Assembly: GCF_000264945.2 (NCBI RefSeq)
Contig: NZ_CP013070.1
Coordinates: 2,356,001-2,420,000, forward strand
Length of the DNA stretch: 64,000 nt
From: Sphingobium indicum B90A
Lineage (GTDB): Bacteria; Pseudomonadota; Alphaproteobacteria; Sphingomonadales; Sphingomonadaceae
Reading direction: 5' to 3'
The translations under genes were made by a program, and so were the position numbers. The notes under the pieces were generated by a model, which saw only the letters and a list, made by a program, of their open reading frames with translations, made no database searches and had not been told where the DNA came from. Below are positions 42,613-54,573 of the stretch, in pieces. How positions within the stretch are numbered: position 1 is the stretch's first letter; each line of letters starts with the position of its first letter.

Positions 42613-43230
42613 TCAATTGCACATTGCGGCGAGTTCCCGGCGGAACAGCGACGCCATGTAGTGGCGCAAGATTTTGTGGTCTCGGTAAGGAAACAGCTCG
42701 GCCCCCGCTACCATTCCCCAGGACATGGTGATGATGAAGTCCACCACCGTTGATCTGTCCTGTGGAGATGCGCCCGGCGCCAAAGAGGCCAGCGCCGCTC
42801 CCAGGCTGGTGCGCAGCCGGACATCCGCCTTGCGATTGATCTCGGCGATGATCGGGTTACACCCCACTGTGGCCACGAATTCGCACATCATGCGGCGATT
42901 TTCATGCGATGGCTCATCGATGGCGATTCGCTCGATCCAGGCGAGGATACCTTCGCGATCCCCCACCGCGACCGCCGTCTCCAGCGTCTCTTCCTCGAGC
43001 CATTCAGCAAGGTCGGCTTCGCAGATGGCGGCAATGATCGCCTCCTTGTTGGCAAAGTCCCGATAGATCTGCCCCACCGCGATGCCGGATGAACTGGCGA
43101 TTTGGGCCATCCCGGTCTGATGGAATCCGCGTTTGACGAAGAGATCGCGGGTCGTGGCCAATATATGCTGCCGCCGCGCCGCAGAGCGGGGTCCCCGCAC
43201 TCTTGCGACCGAATTGTTTTTTGCCACCAT
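42613..43230 (-). CDS. TetR-family regulator (AcrR-like)
   Basis: A 205-aa TetR protein: RQHILATTRDLFVKRGFHQTGMAQIASSSGIAVGQIYRDFANKEAII is the DNA-binding domain (about residues 20-66). Its sequence fits regulators of RND efflux operons. The ATG is only a base or two from AGGGAGG, so the next codon, GTG, may be the true start. An IS256-family element lies just 30 bp upstream and has removed or displaced whatever divergent operon it controlled, possibly the RND genes now at 50-54.6 kb (inference). Confidence 0.83.
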   Translation of the reverse strand: MVAKNNSVARVRGPRSAARRQHILATTRDLFVKRGFHQTGMAQIASSSGIAVGQIYRDFANKEAIIAAICEADLAEWLEEETLETAVAVGDREGILAWIERIAIDEPSHENRRMMCEFVATVGCNPIIAEINRKADVRLRTSLGAALASLAPGASPQDRSTVVDFIITMSWGMVAGAELFPYRDHKILRHYMASLFRRELAAMCN

Positions 43231-43260
43231 ACCTCCCTAGTGGATTGATCGGAACGAATG

Positions 43261-45956
<2,696 letters not shown>

Positions 45957-46021
45957 CCCGGCACCATGAACCCGCCGCGACAATCTGTTCTCATCCTGAT
46001 AGTCGCTGACCTCTCACCCAG

Positions 46022-46362
46022 ATCGTCGCGCTATAACTACGTCTCAAATTTACCTGCCGACGCCACCCTCAAAATGCTCGCCGCGACGATCAAGGCGAGA
46101 TGGATCTGCGAGCAAGCACATCAGCAGCTCAAGGAAGAACTGGGCCTCGATCATTTCGAAGGCCGCTCCTGGGTTGGATTACATCGACATGCATTGATGA
46201 CAATGATCGCATACGCTTTCCTTCAAGCCCGCCGTCTCAAAGCAGCGGGGCGGAAAAAAAAGAGTCGGGGGGCCGCCGCCACAACCGAGCATGCCAGCTA
46301 TCCGACAGGCGATCTTGAACATCTTCATAAGGCCTCCGCCACTTCGGTGCCCCCATTGTGAA
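46022..46362 (+). pseudogene. IS4/IS701-type transposase fragment
   Basis: The C-terminal end of a DDE transposase: [43 protein letters not shown] is diagnostic. A frameshift occurs at an eight-A run near 46254; beyond it the next frame gives [16 protein letters not shown] and [11 protein letters not shown], the expected tail. The N-terminal two thirds are absent. It is a dead remnant wedged between IS21 and IS630 material. Confidence 0.75.
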
Positions 46363-46406
46363 AAGCTCCTCGTAGACAGGCCTGAACAAAAACTGCCAAA
46401 GTAGTG

Positions 46407-47507
46407 CTAGTCACCTGAATCTGAAGTTCGGCTCATTGTTTTTTGGCAGAATCGTTTGACGGCGGCGAGGATTTCGTCGGCGGATTTGACCCATTTGTAG
46501 GGCTTGGGGTTTTCGTTGTGCGCCGCGATGAATGCGGTGATGTCGGTCTCAAGTTCAGCGGTTGATCGGTGGACACCGCGCTGCAACTGCTTGCGGGTCA
46601 GTTCTGCAAACCATCGTTCGACCTGATTGATCCAGGACGCCGAAGTCGGTGTGAAGTGAGCATGCCAATGCGGGCGGCGTGCGAGCCAGGCCTTGATCTT
46701 TGGCGTCTTGTGGGTCGCATAGTTGTCCATCACGAGGTGGACGTCTGGCCCCTTGGGGATCGCGGCGTCGATCCGCTTGAGGAAGTCGAGGAACTCGGTT
46801 GCCCGATGGCGCTTGTAGCATTTCCCGATCACGGCGCCGGTGGCAATGTCGAGCGCGGCGAACAGGGATGTCGTGCCATTGCGGACGTAGGTATGGGTGC
46901 GCCGCTCAGGAACCCCCGGCGCCATGGGCAAGACCGGCTGCTCGCGATCCAGCGCCTGGATTTGCGATTTTTCATCCACGCACAGCACGATCGCCCGGTT
47001 CGGCGGCGACATGTAGAGCCCGACTATGTCCTGCACCTTGTCGACAAATAGCGGATCGGTGGACAGCTTGAATGTCTCGGACCGGTGCGGCTGCAGGCCG
47101 AACGCGCCCCAGATCCGGCGGATGGTGGTGTGTGACAGCCCGGACTTGGCGGCCATGGAACGGATCGACCAATGCGTGGCGTCCTTGGGGGTCGTGTTCA
47201 GCGTACGCTCGATCACCTGAGCTACTTGCGTGTCAGATACTGTTCGTGGCCGACCCGCACGATATTCGTCAGTCAGTCCTTCAATGCCAGCCTGCACGAA
47301 CCGGCGGCGCCATTTGCCAACCGTGTGCTCGTGAACGCCCAGGCGTTCGGCGACTTCCTTGCTCTGCAGCCCTTCTGCACAAAGCAGGACCATCCGGCAT
47401 CGATCAGAGAGTGAACGCGGCGCTTTGTGGCGGCGGACCTGAGCTTCGAGAAAACGCCGGTCATCTCCGCTCAAGACAACCAAATCCGCCCGTCTGCCCG
47501 CCATCAC
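46407..47507 (-). CDS. IS630-family transposase
   Basis: A 366-aa transposase with N-terminal helix-turn-helix ([22 protein letters not shown]), the DDE residues in [26 protein letters not shown] and [14 protein letters not shown], and a short tail SDSGD. The stop codon TAG is formed by the duplicated TA plus one flanking base, so it is created by the insertion site and not by the element itself. Confidence 0.95.
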   Translation of the reverse strand: MMAGRRADLVVLSGDDRRFLEAQVRRHKAPRSLSDRCRMVLLCAEGLQSKEVAERLGVHEHTVGKWRRRFVQAGIEGLTDEYRAGRPRTVSDTQVAQVIERTLNTTPKDATHWSIRSMAAKSGLSHTTIRRIWGAFGLQPHRSETFKLSTDPLFVDKVQDIVGLYMSPPNRAIVLCVDEKSQIQALDREQPVLPMAPGVPERRTHTYVRNGTTSLFAALDIATGAVIGKCYKRHRATEFLDFLKRIDAAIPKGPDVHLVMDNYATHKTPKIKAWLARRPHWHAHFTPTSASWINQVERWFAELTRKQLQRGVHRSTAELETDITAFIAAHNENPKPYKWVKSADEILAAVKRFCQKTMSRTSDSGD

Positions 47508-47568
47508 ATTAACCTCCGTCTGATCTACAAGGGCTTATACAATGAAGCTTACTTCAGTTCCAGGTGAC
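46410..47568 (-). mobile_element. IS630-family element
   Basis: A 1159-bp element with terminal repeats GTCACCTGAATCTGAAGT (left) and GTCACCTGGAACTGAAGT (inward from the right), flanked on each side by TA (46408-46409 and 47569-47570), the TA duplication typical of the IS630/mariner superfamily. It has inserted at the very end of the integrase gene. Confidence 0.92.
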
Positions 47569-48530
47569 TAGATCAACACCCGTTCCACCTCATCGAGCGT
47601 CACGTCATCGGGCCTCCGATCGTAGAGCTGGGTCGTGCGCGTGGAGCTATGGTTCGCCATCGTCGCGGCCGTCTCCAGCGTGCCGCCGTTCTTCAGGTAA
47701 GTGGTAATCCCGGTCGCGCGGAACGAATGGTTGCCGATCGCCGTGCCGATCTCGGCCGCCACCGCGCGTCGGCGCACCATCGCGAACGCATTGGCCTGGG
47801 GCAGGGGAGTGTCGCTTAGCCGCTTGGTCCCGCGCGCGATCGTGCGGAACAACGGCCCCTTGGCTTGCGCGCGCAGCTCACACCCGTCGATATAGGCGGT
47901 CAGATAGTCCTCAAGATTATGGTGGCAGGGCATTTCGTGCTGCTTGCCGCCCTTTTCGTGCAGCCGCACCCAGAGACGGCGGTTCTGCATGAAAACGTCC
48001 TCGACACGCATGGAGAGCGCCGCGCCGATCCGCGCGAACGAATAGACCATCAGCCCGATTAGCGCGCGGTCGCGCAGACCCGCCGGCCCACCCACGTCGA
48101 TCGTATCAAGCAGCCGCCGCGCCTCGTCGGGGGCCAGCACCGGCGTCTTGCCGCGCCGCTGACTATGCGCCGGCCCGCGCACCGATGCGGCGGGGTTCAC
48201 CGGCATGACCTGGCCTATCACCAGCCAGTCGAACAGCCGACGCACGCCGGCGAGCTGCTGCTTGACGCTGGGCGCGCTCATCTCGCCTCCCAGCGCCTCG
48301 ATCCACGCGCCGACGTGGAGCGGCTGCACGGCCCCAAGGGACGTGACCCCGCGCGCCGCTACCCAGGTCAGGAAGTCGCCAGCCGCGCGCGCATAGGCGC
48401 GGCGCGTATGCGCGTTGCGGATGGTGACGGCGAAAAACTCCAGGAACCGCAACCGCGCGCGGTCGTCGGCCGACGCGATCAGCGCCGGCAAGGCCAGCGT
48501 GGGCGAGGGAAGGGGGGCGAGCTGAGCCAT
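47568..48530 (-). CDS. Tyrosine-type recombinase/integrase
   Basis: A 320-aa site-specific recombinase with an N-terminal SAM-like core-binding domain (RNAHTRRAYARAAGDFLTWVAARG) and a C-terminal catalytic domain holding Arg167 (SFARIGAA), Lys193, H268-SF-R271, His294 and nucleophile Tyr303 (TTQLYDRR). All key residues are present. The stop TAG is made from the IS630 terminal base plus the TA target repeat, so the last residues may be slightly altered. Its ATG overlaps the upstream stop (TAATG), placing it last in a five-gene chain that starts with vapB. Confidence 0.92.
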   Translation of the reverse strand: MAQLAPLPSPTLALPALIASADDRARLRFLEFFAVTIRNAHTRRAYARAAGDFLTWVAARGVTSLGAVQPLHVGAWIEALGGEMSAPSVKQQLAGVRRLFDWLVIGQVMPVNPAASVRGPAHSQRRGKTPVLAPDEARRLLDTIDVGGPAGLRDRALIGLMVYSFARIGAALSMRVEDVFMQNRRLWVRLHEKGGKQHEMPCHHNLEDYLTAYIDGCELRAQAKGPLFRTIARGTKRLSDTPLPQANAFAMVRRRAVAAEIGTAIGNHSFRATGITTYLKNGGTLETAATMANHSSTRTTQLYDRRPDDVTLDEVERVLI

Positions 48531-48928
48531 TACCCCTCTCTCCGCCAGCGTGCGGGCGCGGCGCGCGGTTCGACGCGACGGCGCGCCATCTCCGCTTGCA
48601 CCTGTTCATGGGGAGTGCCCGGCCTCGGATCATCGACCGCCGCCTGCAACAACCGGCGCAGCAACGCGTCGCGCAGATCACGATGCGGCTCCAGATCGCG
48701 GAAGTTGCCGACGATCGCGAACACCGCCTCCGAAGGATCGGCGAACATGCCGCGCTCGATCGGTTCCAACAGCCAGTCGGCCAGCGCCGGGGGCAGATAG
48801 GCCTCAAACCGCAACCCGCCCGCGCGGGCCTGCTCCCGCAAGCTCTCGGCCTGGGCGCGGGACACGGGATTGTCATACGGGTAATCATCCTCGTCGTGCA
48901 TGTCGGGGACACCGCCGATCTGGGTCAT
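48530..48928 (-). CDS. Unknown 132-aa protein in the vapBC-integrase operon
   Basis: The predicted protein has an acidic N-terminus (DMHDEDDYPYDNPVSRAQAE), a central part FEAYLPPALADWLLEPIERGMFADPSEAVFAIVGNF resembling the N-terminus of ribbon-helix-helix antitoxin-like proteins, and a basic C-terminus. I know no named family for it. It overlaps its upstream neighbour by 4 bp and the integrase by 1 bp, so co-translation is very likely. A regulatory or recombination-directionality role is possible but unproven. Confidence 0.7.
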   Translation of the reverse strand: MTQIGGVPDMHDEDDYPYDNPVSRAQAESLREQARAGGLRFEAYLPPALADWLLEPIERGMFADPSEAVFAIVGNFRDLEPHRDLRDALLRRLLQAAVDDPRPGTPHEQVQAEMARRRVEPRAAPARWRREG

Positions 48929-49230
48929 GGCCGGCCCCGGACATGGGCGGCGGGATCGATGATCGTGATGGCGTCGCGCGAGCCGTTGGCGACGGCATCG
49001 GCGATCCCGAAGATCTCGACGCGACCGCCTTCGTTGTAGATGCGTCCCGCCACCGTGCCATGGATGATTGCGCGCGCGCCGGTCTCGATCGTCAGGTTGC
49101 CCGTAATTGTGCCGTGGAGGATGAAACGGATGCCCCGATGCAGCGTCGCATCGCCAGCGACCATGCCATAGAGGGCGATATTCTCCTCGATGGCGAAGGG
49201 GCCTTCGATCTTGTCGTGCACCGCGCGCAT
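48925..49230 (-). CDS. Bactofilin-like / polymer-forming small beta-helix protein
   Basis: A 101-aa protein built of short repeated strands with glycine turns (YGMVAGDATLH, FILHGTITGNLTIETG, AIIHGTVAGRIYNEGG, VEIFG), the spacing seen in bactofilins and other right-handed beta-helices. It starts within the vapC stop (TAATG) and overlaps the next gene by 4 bp. Bactofilins usually form cytoskeletal filaments; a beta-helix encoded between a toxin and an integrase is unusual. Fold assignment is from pattern only. Confidence 0.65.
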   Translation of the reverse strand: MRAVHDKIEGPFAIEENIALYGMVAGDATLHRGIRFILHGTITGNLTIETGARAIIHGTVAGRIYNEGGRVEIFGIADAVANGSRDAITIIDPAAHVRGRP

Positions 49231-49619
49231 TATGCCGCCGCCTCTATGTCCGTCAGGGCAAAATCATTGCCCTTGAACAACAGCGGCTCGTCGGTCGCCT
49301 TGGCCAGCGCATAGGAAAAGCAGTCGCCAAAGTTCAGGCCCGCTTTGTGGCGGCCCTTGCCGAAATCGAGAAACGCCTGTCGCGCCAGTTCGCCATGATC
49401 GAGCGTCACCGGTTCGATCGTGATGCCGGCGCGGCGAAAGAAGGCTTCGGTCTGGCGCATCCCTTCGGGACCGAGCTGGCGTTCGATGACCATCGACAGC
49501 TCGACATAGCTGGCGACGCTGATGCGGCAGGCATCGGCATCATGGATGGCTTGTGCGAAGGTCGCCGCTTCGGGTTCGCGATAGAGGATCGCGACCAGGG
49601 CCGAGGTGTCGAGGATCAT
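49230..49619 (-). CDS. vapC: VapC-family PIN-domain ribonuclease toxin
   Basis: A 129-aa PIN-domain protein: MILDTSALVAILYREPEA carries the first catalytic Asp (D4); SVASYVELSMV carries the Glu; and GLNFGDCFSYALAKATDEPLLFKGNDF the later Asp residues. VapC toxins cleave tRNA or rRNA. The ATG lies in the vapB stop (ATGA). It is followed by a 1-bp overlap with the bactofilin-like gene. Confidence 0.9.
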   Translation of the reverse strand: MILDTSALVAILYREPEAATFAQAIHDADACRISVASYVELSMVIERQLGPEGMRQTEAFFRRAGITIEPVTLDHGELARQAFLDFGKGRHKAGLNFGDCFSYALAKATDEPLLFKGNDFALTDIEAAA

Positions 49620-49864
49620 TTCGGCAGGCCATTATCGTCATAAAACAGTTCGGCATGATCGACATAGGGGCGCTTCACATGCGTGGCGGCGCGATCGGCG
49701 ATCGTTAGCAGTTCCGCGACGCTCGCCTTGCTTTTCTGACGCTCGATCCTGGCGAAGCGCTCGCGCAGCGCCTCCGTCACCACGCGGGTCATGCTCTGGC
49801 CGGTCGCTTGGGCGATGGCCTGCGCAAGCCGATGGGCTTCAGGGTCTTTAACATTGAGGCTCAT
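49616..49864 (-). CDS. vapB: VapB-family antitoxin
   Basis: An 82-aa antitoxin of the Rv0623-like VapB type: SLNVKDPEAHRLAQAIAQATGQSMTRVVTEALRERFARIE forms the ribbon-helix-helix. MSLNVKDPE (ATG at 49862-49864) is chosen over a frame start 9 codons upstream because it matches the family start. Direct repeats of CCTTTCTA lie immediately upstream. It is the first gene of the coupled chain that ends with the integrase, so the whole chain probably answers to VapBC autoregulation. Confidence 0.88.
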   Translation of the reverse strand: MSLNVKDPEAHRLAQAIAQATGQSMTRVVTEALRERFARIERQKSKASVAELLTIADRAATHVKRPYVDHAELFYDDNGLPK

Positions 49865-49870
49865 GGTCCG

Positions 49871-49898
49871 CCTTTCTAGAAAATTAGCCACCTTTCTA
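49871..49898. promoter_or_regulatory. Candidate VapB operator
   Basis: CCTTTCTA is repeated exactly 20 bp apart (49871-49878 and 49891-49898), about two helical turns, and the left copy is part of the palindrome TTTCTAGAAA (49873-49882). It lies 7 bp upstream of the vapB start. Confidence 0.5.
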
Positions 49899-50032
49899 CC
49901 ATGCAGCGCGCCTAAGGGGAAGAGTGTATGATAAAGGACATTATCATATATAGGTCAGGGAATTTATCGGCGGACCGATCTGTAGGTTGTCATGATCAAT
50001 AGCCAAGGCCCGTCGGTGGAACATTACCACCA

Positions 50033-51436
50033 TTACCCTTGCTGGCCGCCGCCCAGAGCGACATACAGAGAGACGAGAGCATCCAGCTCGGCGCGACGCA
50101 GCTGTATCAGTGTCTGTTCCGCGATGAACAGATTCCGTTCGGCATCGAGCACTTCAAGGTAATTTGCGACGCCCTCGCGGTAGCGAGTGCGGGCAAGATC
50201 GGCGATCGCTCGCTGTGCCGCAGTGGCACGAACCTGCGCGGCGACCTGTTCAGCAAGCCAGCGGCGCCCGGCAAGGGCGTCCGCAACTTCGCGGAAAGCT
50301 CCCTGAATGGTGCGTTCGTATTCGGCGATGGCAATATCCTCACGTGCCTCAGCCACGCTCAGATTGCCCTTCCTCGCACCCCAATCGAAGATGGGTAGGC
50401 TGATCGAAGGTCCAAAGCTCCAGCTCAGTCCTTCGTTTCCGATCAAATTCCCAAGATCAGTTGAAGCGAAACCGATACTACCGGTTAGTGAGATGGATGG
50501 AAAGAAGGCTGCCCGAGCAGCACCGATATTGGCACGCGCTGCCCGCAGTTTCTCTTCTGCCGCCAATATGTCCGGTCGAGTCACCATCAGCTCGGAGGGT
50601 AATCCGGCGGCAATCACCGTTCCGTTTTTCTGGTCAGCCAGCGTCAGCGGCACCGTGAGCCCGACAGGAACGGGTCCGCCCAAGAGTACGGCCAGGAAGT
50701 TCTCACTCTGCGCCTCGGCCAAGCGCAGGCTGGCCAACTCCGTTTCGGCTTGAGTCAGTAGCGACTCCGCCTGTCGAAAATCAAGAGCTGAAGTCACCCC
50801 GGCTTCAAGGCGACGCTCGGCTATGCGGAGGCCTTCCTGCCGGCTGCGTACCGTAGCTTCGGCAAGGGCGATCCGCTCGTCGGCTTCCCGGGAAGCAAAA
50901 TAGGTCGAGGCCACATCCCGGATCAACGCGAGGCGGAACGCCCGTTCAGCCTGCACGGTTGCTAGATATTGCGAGCGCGCTGCGTCAGAAAGGTTGCGCA
51001 CCCGGCCCCAGAAATCGAGCTCGAATCCTGTGACGCCAACGCCGATCGAGTAGCGGGTATCGGTGATCGCACCCACTTCGGGAATGCCAATCGCCGAACC
51101 TGGCGTGCGGCTGCGAGTCACATCGCCGTTGGCGCCGAGCGCAGGCAGCCGTTCGGCACCCTGGATTCGATAAAGACCACGCGCCTCCTGTATCTGCGCT
51201 ACGGCAACGGCGAGATCGCGGTTCCGCTCGAGAGCGGTGGCAATGAGGGTCTCCAGTTGAGGATCAGCGAAGAACTCCCGCCAGCTGATTTCCACCGCCC
51301 GCCGACCGAGCACCCCGTCGCCCGCGTAGGAGGTGGGGTAATCCCGAGTGGTCGGCAGCGCTGGCCGCGCGTGAGGCGGGGCTAACTGGCACGCGCCCAG
51401 AAACGATGTCAGAGTGAGCACAAAGACTCTACGCAT
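50033..51436 (-). CDS. RND efflux outer-membrane factor (NodT/OprM family lipoprotein)
   Basis: A TolC-like trimeric exit duct of 467 aa. MRRVFVLTLTSFLGACQ gives a lipoprotein signal with the lipobox cysteine at about residue 16. The two OEP repeats show YPTSYAGDGVLGRRAVEISWREFFADPQLETLI and, in the second half, FGPSISLPIFDWGARKGNLSVAEAREDIAIAEYE. The ATG lies 8 bp inside the pump gene end, so it was coexpressed with the pump. With the pump gene broken upstream, its expression is uncertain. Confidence 0.9.
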   Translation of the reverse strand: MRRVFVLTLTSFLGACQLAPPHARPALPTTRDYPTSYAGDGVLGRRAVEISWREFFADPQLETLIATALERNRDLAVAVAQIQEARGLYRIQGAERLPALGANGDVTRSRTPGSAIGIPEVGAITDTRYSIGVGVTGFELDFWGRVRNLSDAARSQYLATVQAERAFRLALIRDVASTYFASREADERIALAEATVRSRQEGLRIAERRLEAGVTSALDFRQAESLLTQAETELASLRLAEAQSENFLAVLLGGPVPVGLTVPLTLADQKNGTVIAAGLPSELMVTRPDILAAEEKLRAARANIGAARAAFFPSISLTGSIGFASTDLGNLIGNEGLSWSFGPSISLPIFDWGARKGNLSVAEAREDIAIAEYERTIQGAFREVADALAGRRWLAEQVAAQVRATAAQRAIADLARTRYREGVANYLEVLDAERNLFIAEQTLIQLRRAELDALVSLYVALGGGQQG

Positions 51437-53163
51437 GATTGGGCTCCGGTTGCGCCTGACCGGGAGCAGCAGGCCGCTTCTTACTGAGCCAGCGGCGTAT
51501 CGACAGATAGAAGAGCGGAATGAAGAAAATTCCGAGCACAGTGGCAGCCAGCATTCCGCCGACAACACCGGTCCCAACCGCGATTCGGCTCGCCGCACCG
51601 GCACCGGAAGCAATGAAGAGCGGTATCATGCCACCGATGAAGGCGAGCGACGTCATGATAATGGGGCGCAGGCGCAGTTTCACAGCTTCGAGTGTCGCCT
51701 CAAGCGGGGTCTTGCCCTCCGCTTCTTGCTCGATCGCAAACTCGACGATCAGGATCGCGTTCTTGGCGGCCAAGCCGATGATCGTGATGATGCCAACGTT
51801 GAAATAGACGTCGGCGGACAGTCCCCTCATCACCGTAAAGAGGACGGAGCCAAGTACGCCGAGCGGTACAACCAAAAGCACGGAAACAGGGATGGACCAG
51901 CTCTCGTAGAGAGCGGCCAGCAGCAAGAATACAACAAGTATAGACAAGCCTAGCAGCATACCGACCTGTCCGCCGGCCTGCTGCTCCTCATAGGACATTC
52001 CCGTCCATTCATATGCGAAGCCCTCCGGCAGTGCATTGGCGAGCCGTTCCATCTCCGCCATGGCCTCGCCAGTCGACTGGCCCGGGGCAGCGTTCCCGGA
52101 AATGGTCATCGAAGGATAGCCGTTATAGCGCTGGAGCTGCTGCGCGCCCGATGTCCATTCAACCTGTGTAAACGAGCCGAAGGGCACCATTTCGCCGGCT
52201 GCATTTCGAACCTTGAGGTCGAGCACGTCCTGTGGCGTCATTCGGTGAGATGCTTCGGCTTGCAGGAGCACCCGCAGGATCCGCCCTTCACGGTTGAAGT
52301 CATTGGCATATGCGCTGCCGAAAGCGATCGCGAGCGTTCCGTTAACGTCGCCAATCGAGAGGCCGAGGGCGCGAGCCTGTATCCTGTCGATCATGACCCG
52401 CAGCTGAGGTGCATCTTCCTGGCCCTCCGGTCGAACACCGGCAAGGATCGGGCTCTGGCTCGCGGCGGCAAGCAGCTGATTGCGCGCGTTGAAGAGCGCT
52501 TCAGCACCGTTGCCGCCGACATCCTCCAATTTGAAGGTAAAGCCGCCGGCGATGCCAAGTTCGGCGATCGCGGGGGGATTGAGGGCAAAGACCATGGCTT
52601 CCTTGATCGATGTGAAGAAGCCCATCGCCTTTCCGACCAAGGCTAGCGAGCTATTCTCCTCGCCGGAGCGCTCCTCCCACGGCTTGAGCATCGTGAACAT
52701 CATTCCATTCGCTTGGCCTTGGCCGAAGAAGCTAAAGCCTCGCACCACAAACACGCTCGTCACAATGTCTTGCTGATTGTAAAATTCCTTCACCTGACGC
52801 ACCGCTTCTTCAGTCCGCTCACGGGTCGCGCCGGGGGGAGCTTGTACAACAGTGATGACAGTCCCCTGGTCCTCCTGCGGGAGGAATCCACCGGGAAGGC
52901 GCGAGAACAAGATAACCGTCAGGCCGACCAACGCGATGAATATGGCGAGCCAGCGCAGAGGCCGCGACAATATCCGAGCGACGCCGCCTTGATAACGATC
53001 AGTCGTACGTCCAAACCAGTTGTTGAATCCAGTAAAAAAGCGACCGGTTCGCCGCGTGAGCCAATTCTCCTTGCGATGGTTTTCGGGTACGTGCGGCTTG
53101 AGAAAAGTCGCACACAGCGCGGGAGTGAGCGTCAGCGCCAATAGCGCCGAGAACCCGATCGAG
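51429..53163 (-). pseudogene. RND multidrug efflux pump (AcrB/MexB-like), C-terminal part
   Basis: About 577 codons of a hydrophobe/amphiphile efflux permease: GFSALLALTLTPALCATFLKP, FSRLPGGFLPQEDQG, then the second porter domain and the C-terminal membrane helices (SLAFIGGMIPLFIASGAGAASRIAVGTGV). Full pumps have about 1,050 aa. The gene is interrupted at VTLIVSI by an IS256-family element with an 8-bp repeat (CGATCGAG), and beyond that by IS6100. No start codon remains, so it is inactive. Confidence 0.92.
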
Positions 53164-54494
53164 GGTTGTGTGCGTCAAGTTCTGCAAATTGGCGGTCATG
53201 GTGCTGGTCATGCGGCTTTGCGTAGTTCGGTTTTCTTCTGCTCGCGCAGTTCGTCCATATTGAGGTAGCGGTTGGCTTCGAGCCAGTTTTCGTGGGTTTC
53301 GACGGCGAGTGCGCGGACCAGGCGCAGGCAGCTGGGGGCGTTGGGGAATATCCGCACGACATAGGTTCGCCGCCGGATTTCCTCATTGAAGCGTTCGAGC
53401 ATGTTGGTGCTTTTCATGTGCTTGTGATGCCTGCGTGGCAGCCGGTAGAAGGAGAAGGTCTCCTCGATCGTCTCCTCGGCCCAGTCGGTGAGCCTGGGAT
53501 ATTTGGCGCTCCATCGGGCGAGCCACTGGGCGAGATCGGCGCGGGCCTCGGCGAGGTTGCGCCGGTCGTAGAGCCAGCGCAGTTCCTGCAGGCAGTCGTC
53601 GTCGGCCTTCCTTGGCAAGTGATCGAGCGCGTTCCTCAGGAAGTGCACGTAGCAGCGCTGGTATGCGGCGCCGGTCAGCACCTCGCGGATCGCCGCGCGC
53701 AGGCCGGCATGATCGTCGGCGACGACGAACTCGGTGCCATGCAGGCCCCGGTCACGCAGGCGCAGCAGGAAGTCCTTCCATGACGTGGCGCTCTCGCGAT
53801 TGGCCATCTCCACGGCCAGTATCTGCCGCCTGCCGTCCCAGTCGATGCCGATCGCGATCAGCACCGCCTGGCTTCCAACCACGCCGCCTTCGCGCACTTT
53901 CTCGTAGCGGGCATCAAGGATCAGATAAGGGAACGGCTCGTCGAGGCGGCGCTGGGCAAAGGCCGCCAGGCTGCCATCGAGCTTCTTGTTGATCGCCGAG
54001 ATCGTCGAGGCCGAGAAGGCATGGCCGCACAGCTCTTCGGTGATCGCCTTGACCTTGCGCGTCGAAACGCCCTGGACATACATCTCGGCCAGCGTCGCCA
54101 CCAGCGCCTGCTCCGACCGCTGGTAGCGCTCGAACAGCTCGGTCGAGAAGCGCCCGGCACGGTCCTGCGGCACCCGCAGCTCCAGCTTGCCGACCCGCGT
54201 CACCAGCGTGCGCGGGTAATGCCCCGAACGGTAGCCGAGCCGCGCATCGCTGCGCTCGCTCTTGCCCGCGCCCAGCGCCTCGTCCATCTCGGCTTCCAGC
54301 ATCGCCTGCATCACGCTGCGCACAATCTCGCGAAGCGCATCCGGCTCCTGCGCCAGCAACTCTTTGACAGCGGATACAGCAGGCTTAATCTCGGTCCTGG
54401 TCATGGCGGGTCTCCTCGGTGACGTTGAACATCACCAGCCTGCCATGACCGCCTCGCTCCTCAAGCGATTTTGCAGAACTTCACGCACACTACC
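53164..54494 (-). mobile_element. IS256-family element, copy 2
   Basis: A 1331-bp element, inverted relative to copy 1 at 43261-44591 and the same length. It is bounded by perfect 8-bp direct repeats CGATCGAG (53156-53163 and 54495-54502). The RND pump frame is continuous once the element and one repeat are removed, proving simple insertion here. Confidence 0.96.
53208..54404 (-). CDS. IS256-family (mutator-type) transposase
   Basis: A 398-aa transposase with the same sequence as the copy at 43351 as far as I can read, including the catalytic segments LDARYEKVR, FVVADDHAGLRAAI and MLERFNEEIRRR. It is complete and probably functional. Confidence 0.95.
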   Translation of the reverse strand: MTRTEIKPAVSAVKELLAQEPDALREIVRSVMQAMLEAEMDEALGAGKSERSDARLGYRSGHYPRTLVTRVGKLELRVPQDRAGRFSTELFERYQRSEQALVATLAEMYVQGVSTRKVKAITEELCGHAFSASTISAINKKLDGSLAAFAQRRLDEPFPYLILDARYEKVREGGVVGSQAVLIAIGIDWDGRRQILAVEMANRESATSWKDFLLRLRDRGLHGTEFVVADDHAGLRAAIREVLTGAAYQRCYVHFLRNALDHLPRKADDDCLQELRWLYDRRNLAEARADLAQWLARWSAKYPRLTDWAEETIEETFSFYRLPRRHHKHMKSTNMLERFNEEIRRRTYVVRIFPNAPSCLRLVRALAVETHENWLEANRYLNMDELREQKKTELRKAA

Positions 54495-54573
54495 CGATCG
54501 AGACGATCAGCGTGACGGAAAACTGTCGGTAGATACCGCCCGTCGACCCGGGGAAGAAGGCCATCGGCACGAA
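54495..54573 (-). pseudogene. RND efflux pump, 26-codon internal remnant
   Basis: Between IS256 copy 2 and IS6100 copy 4, the minus strand encodes FVPMAFFPGSTGGIYRQFSVTLIVSI, the conserved stretch just before the second set of membrane helices in AcrB-type pumps (residues about 395-420). It joins exactly to the C-terminal part across the IS256 element. Everything upstream of it, including any adaptor gene, is cut off by IS6100. Confidence 0.9.
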
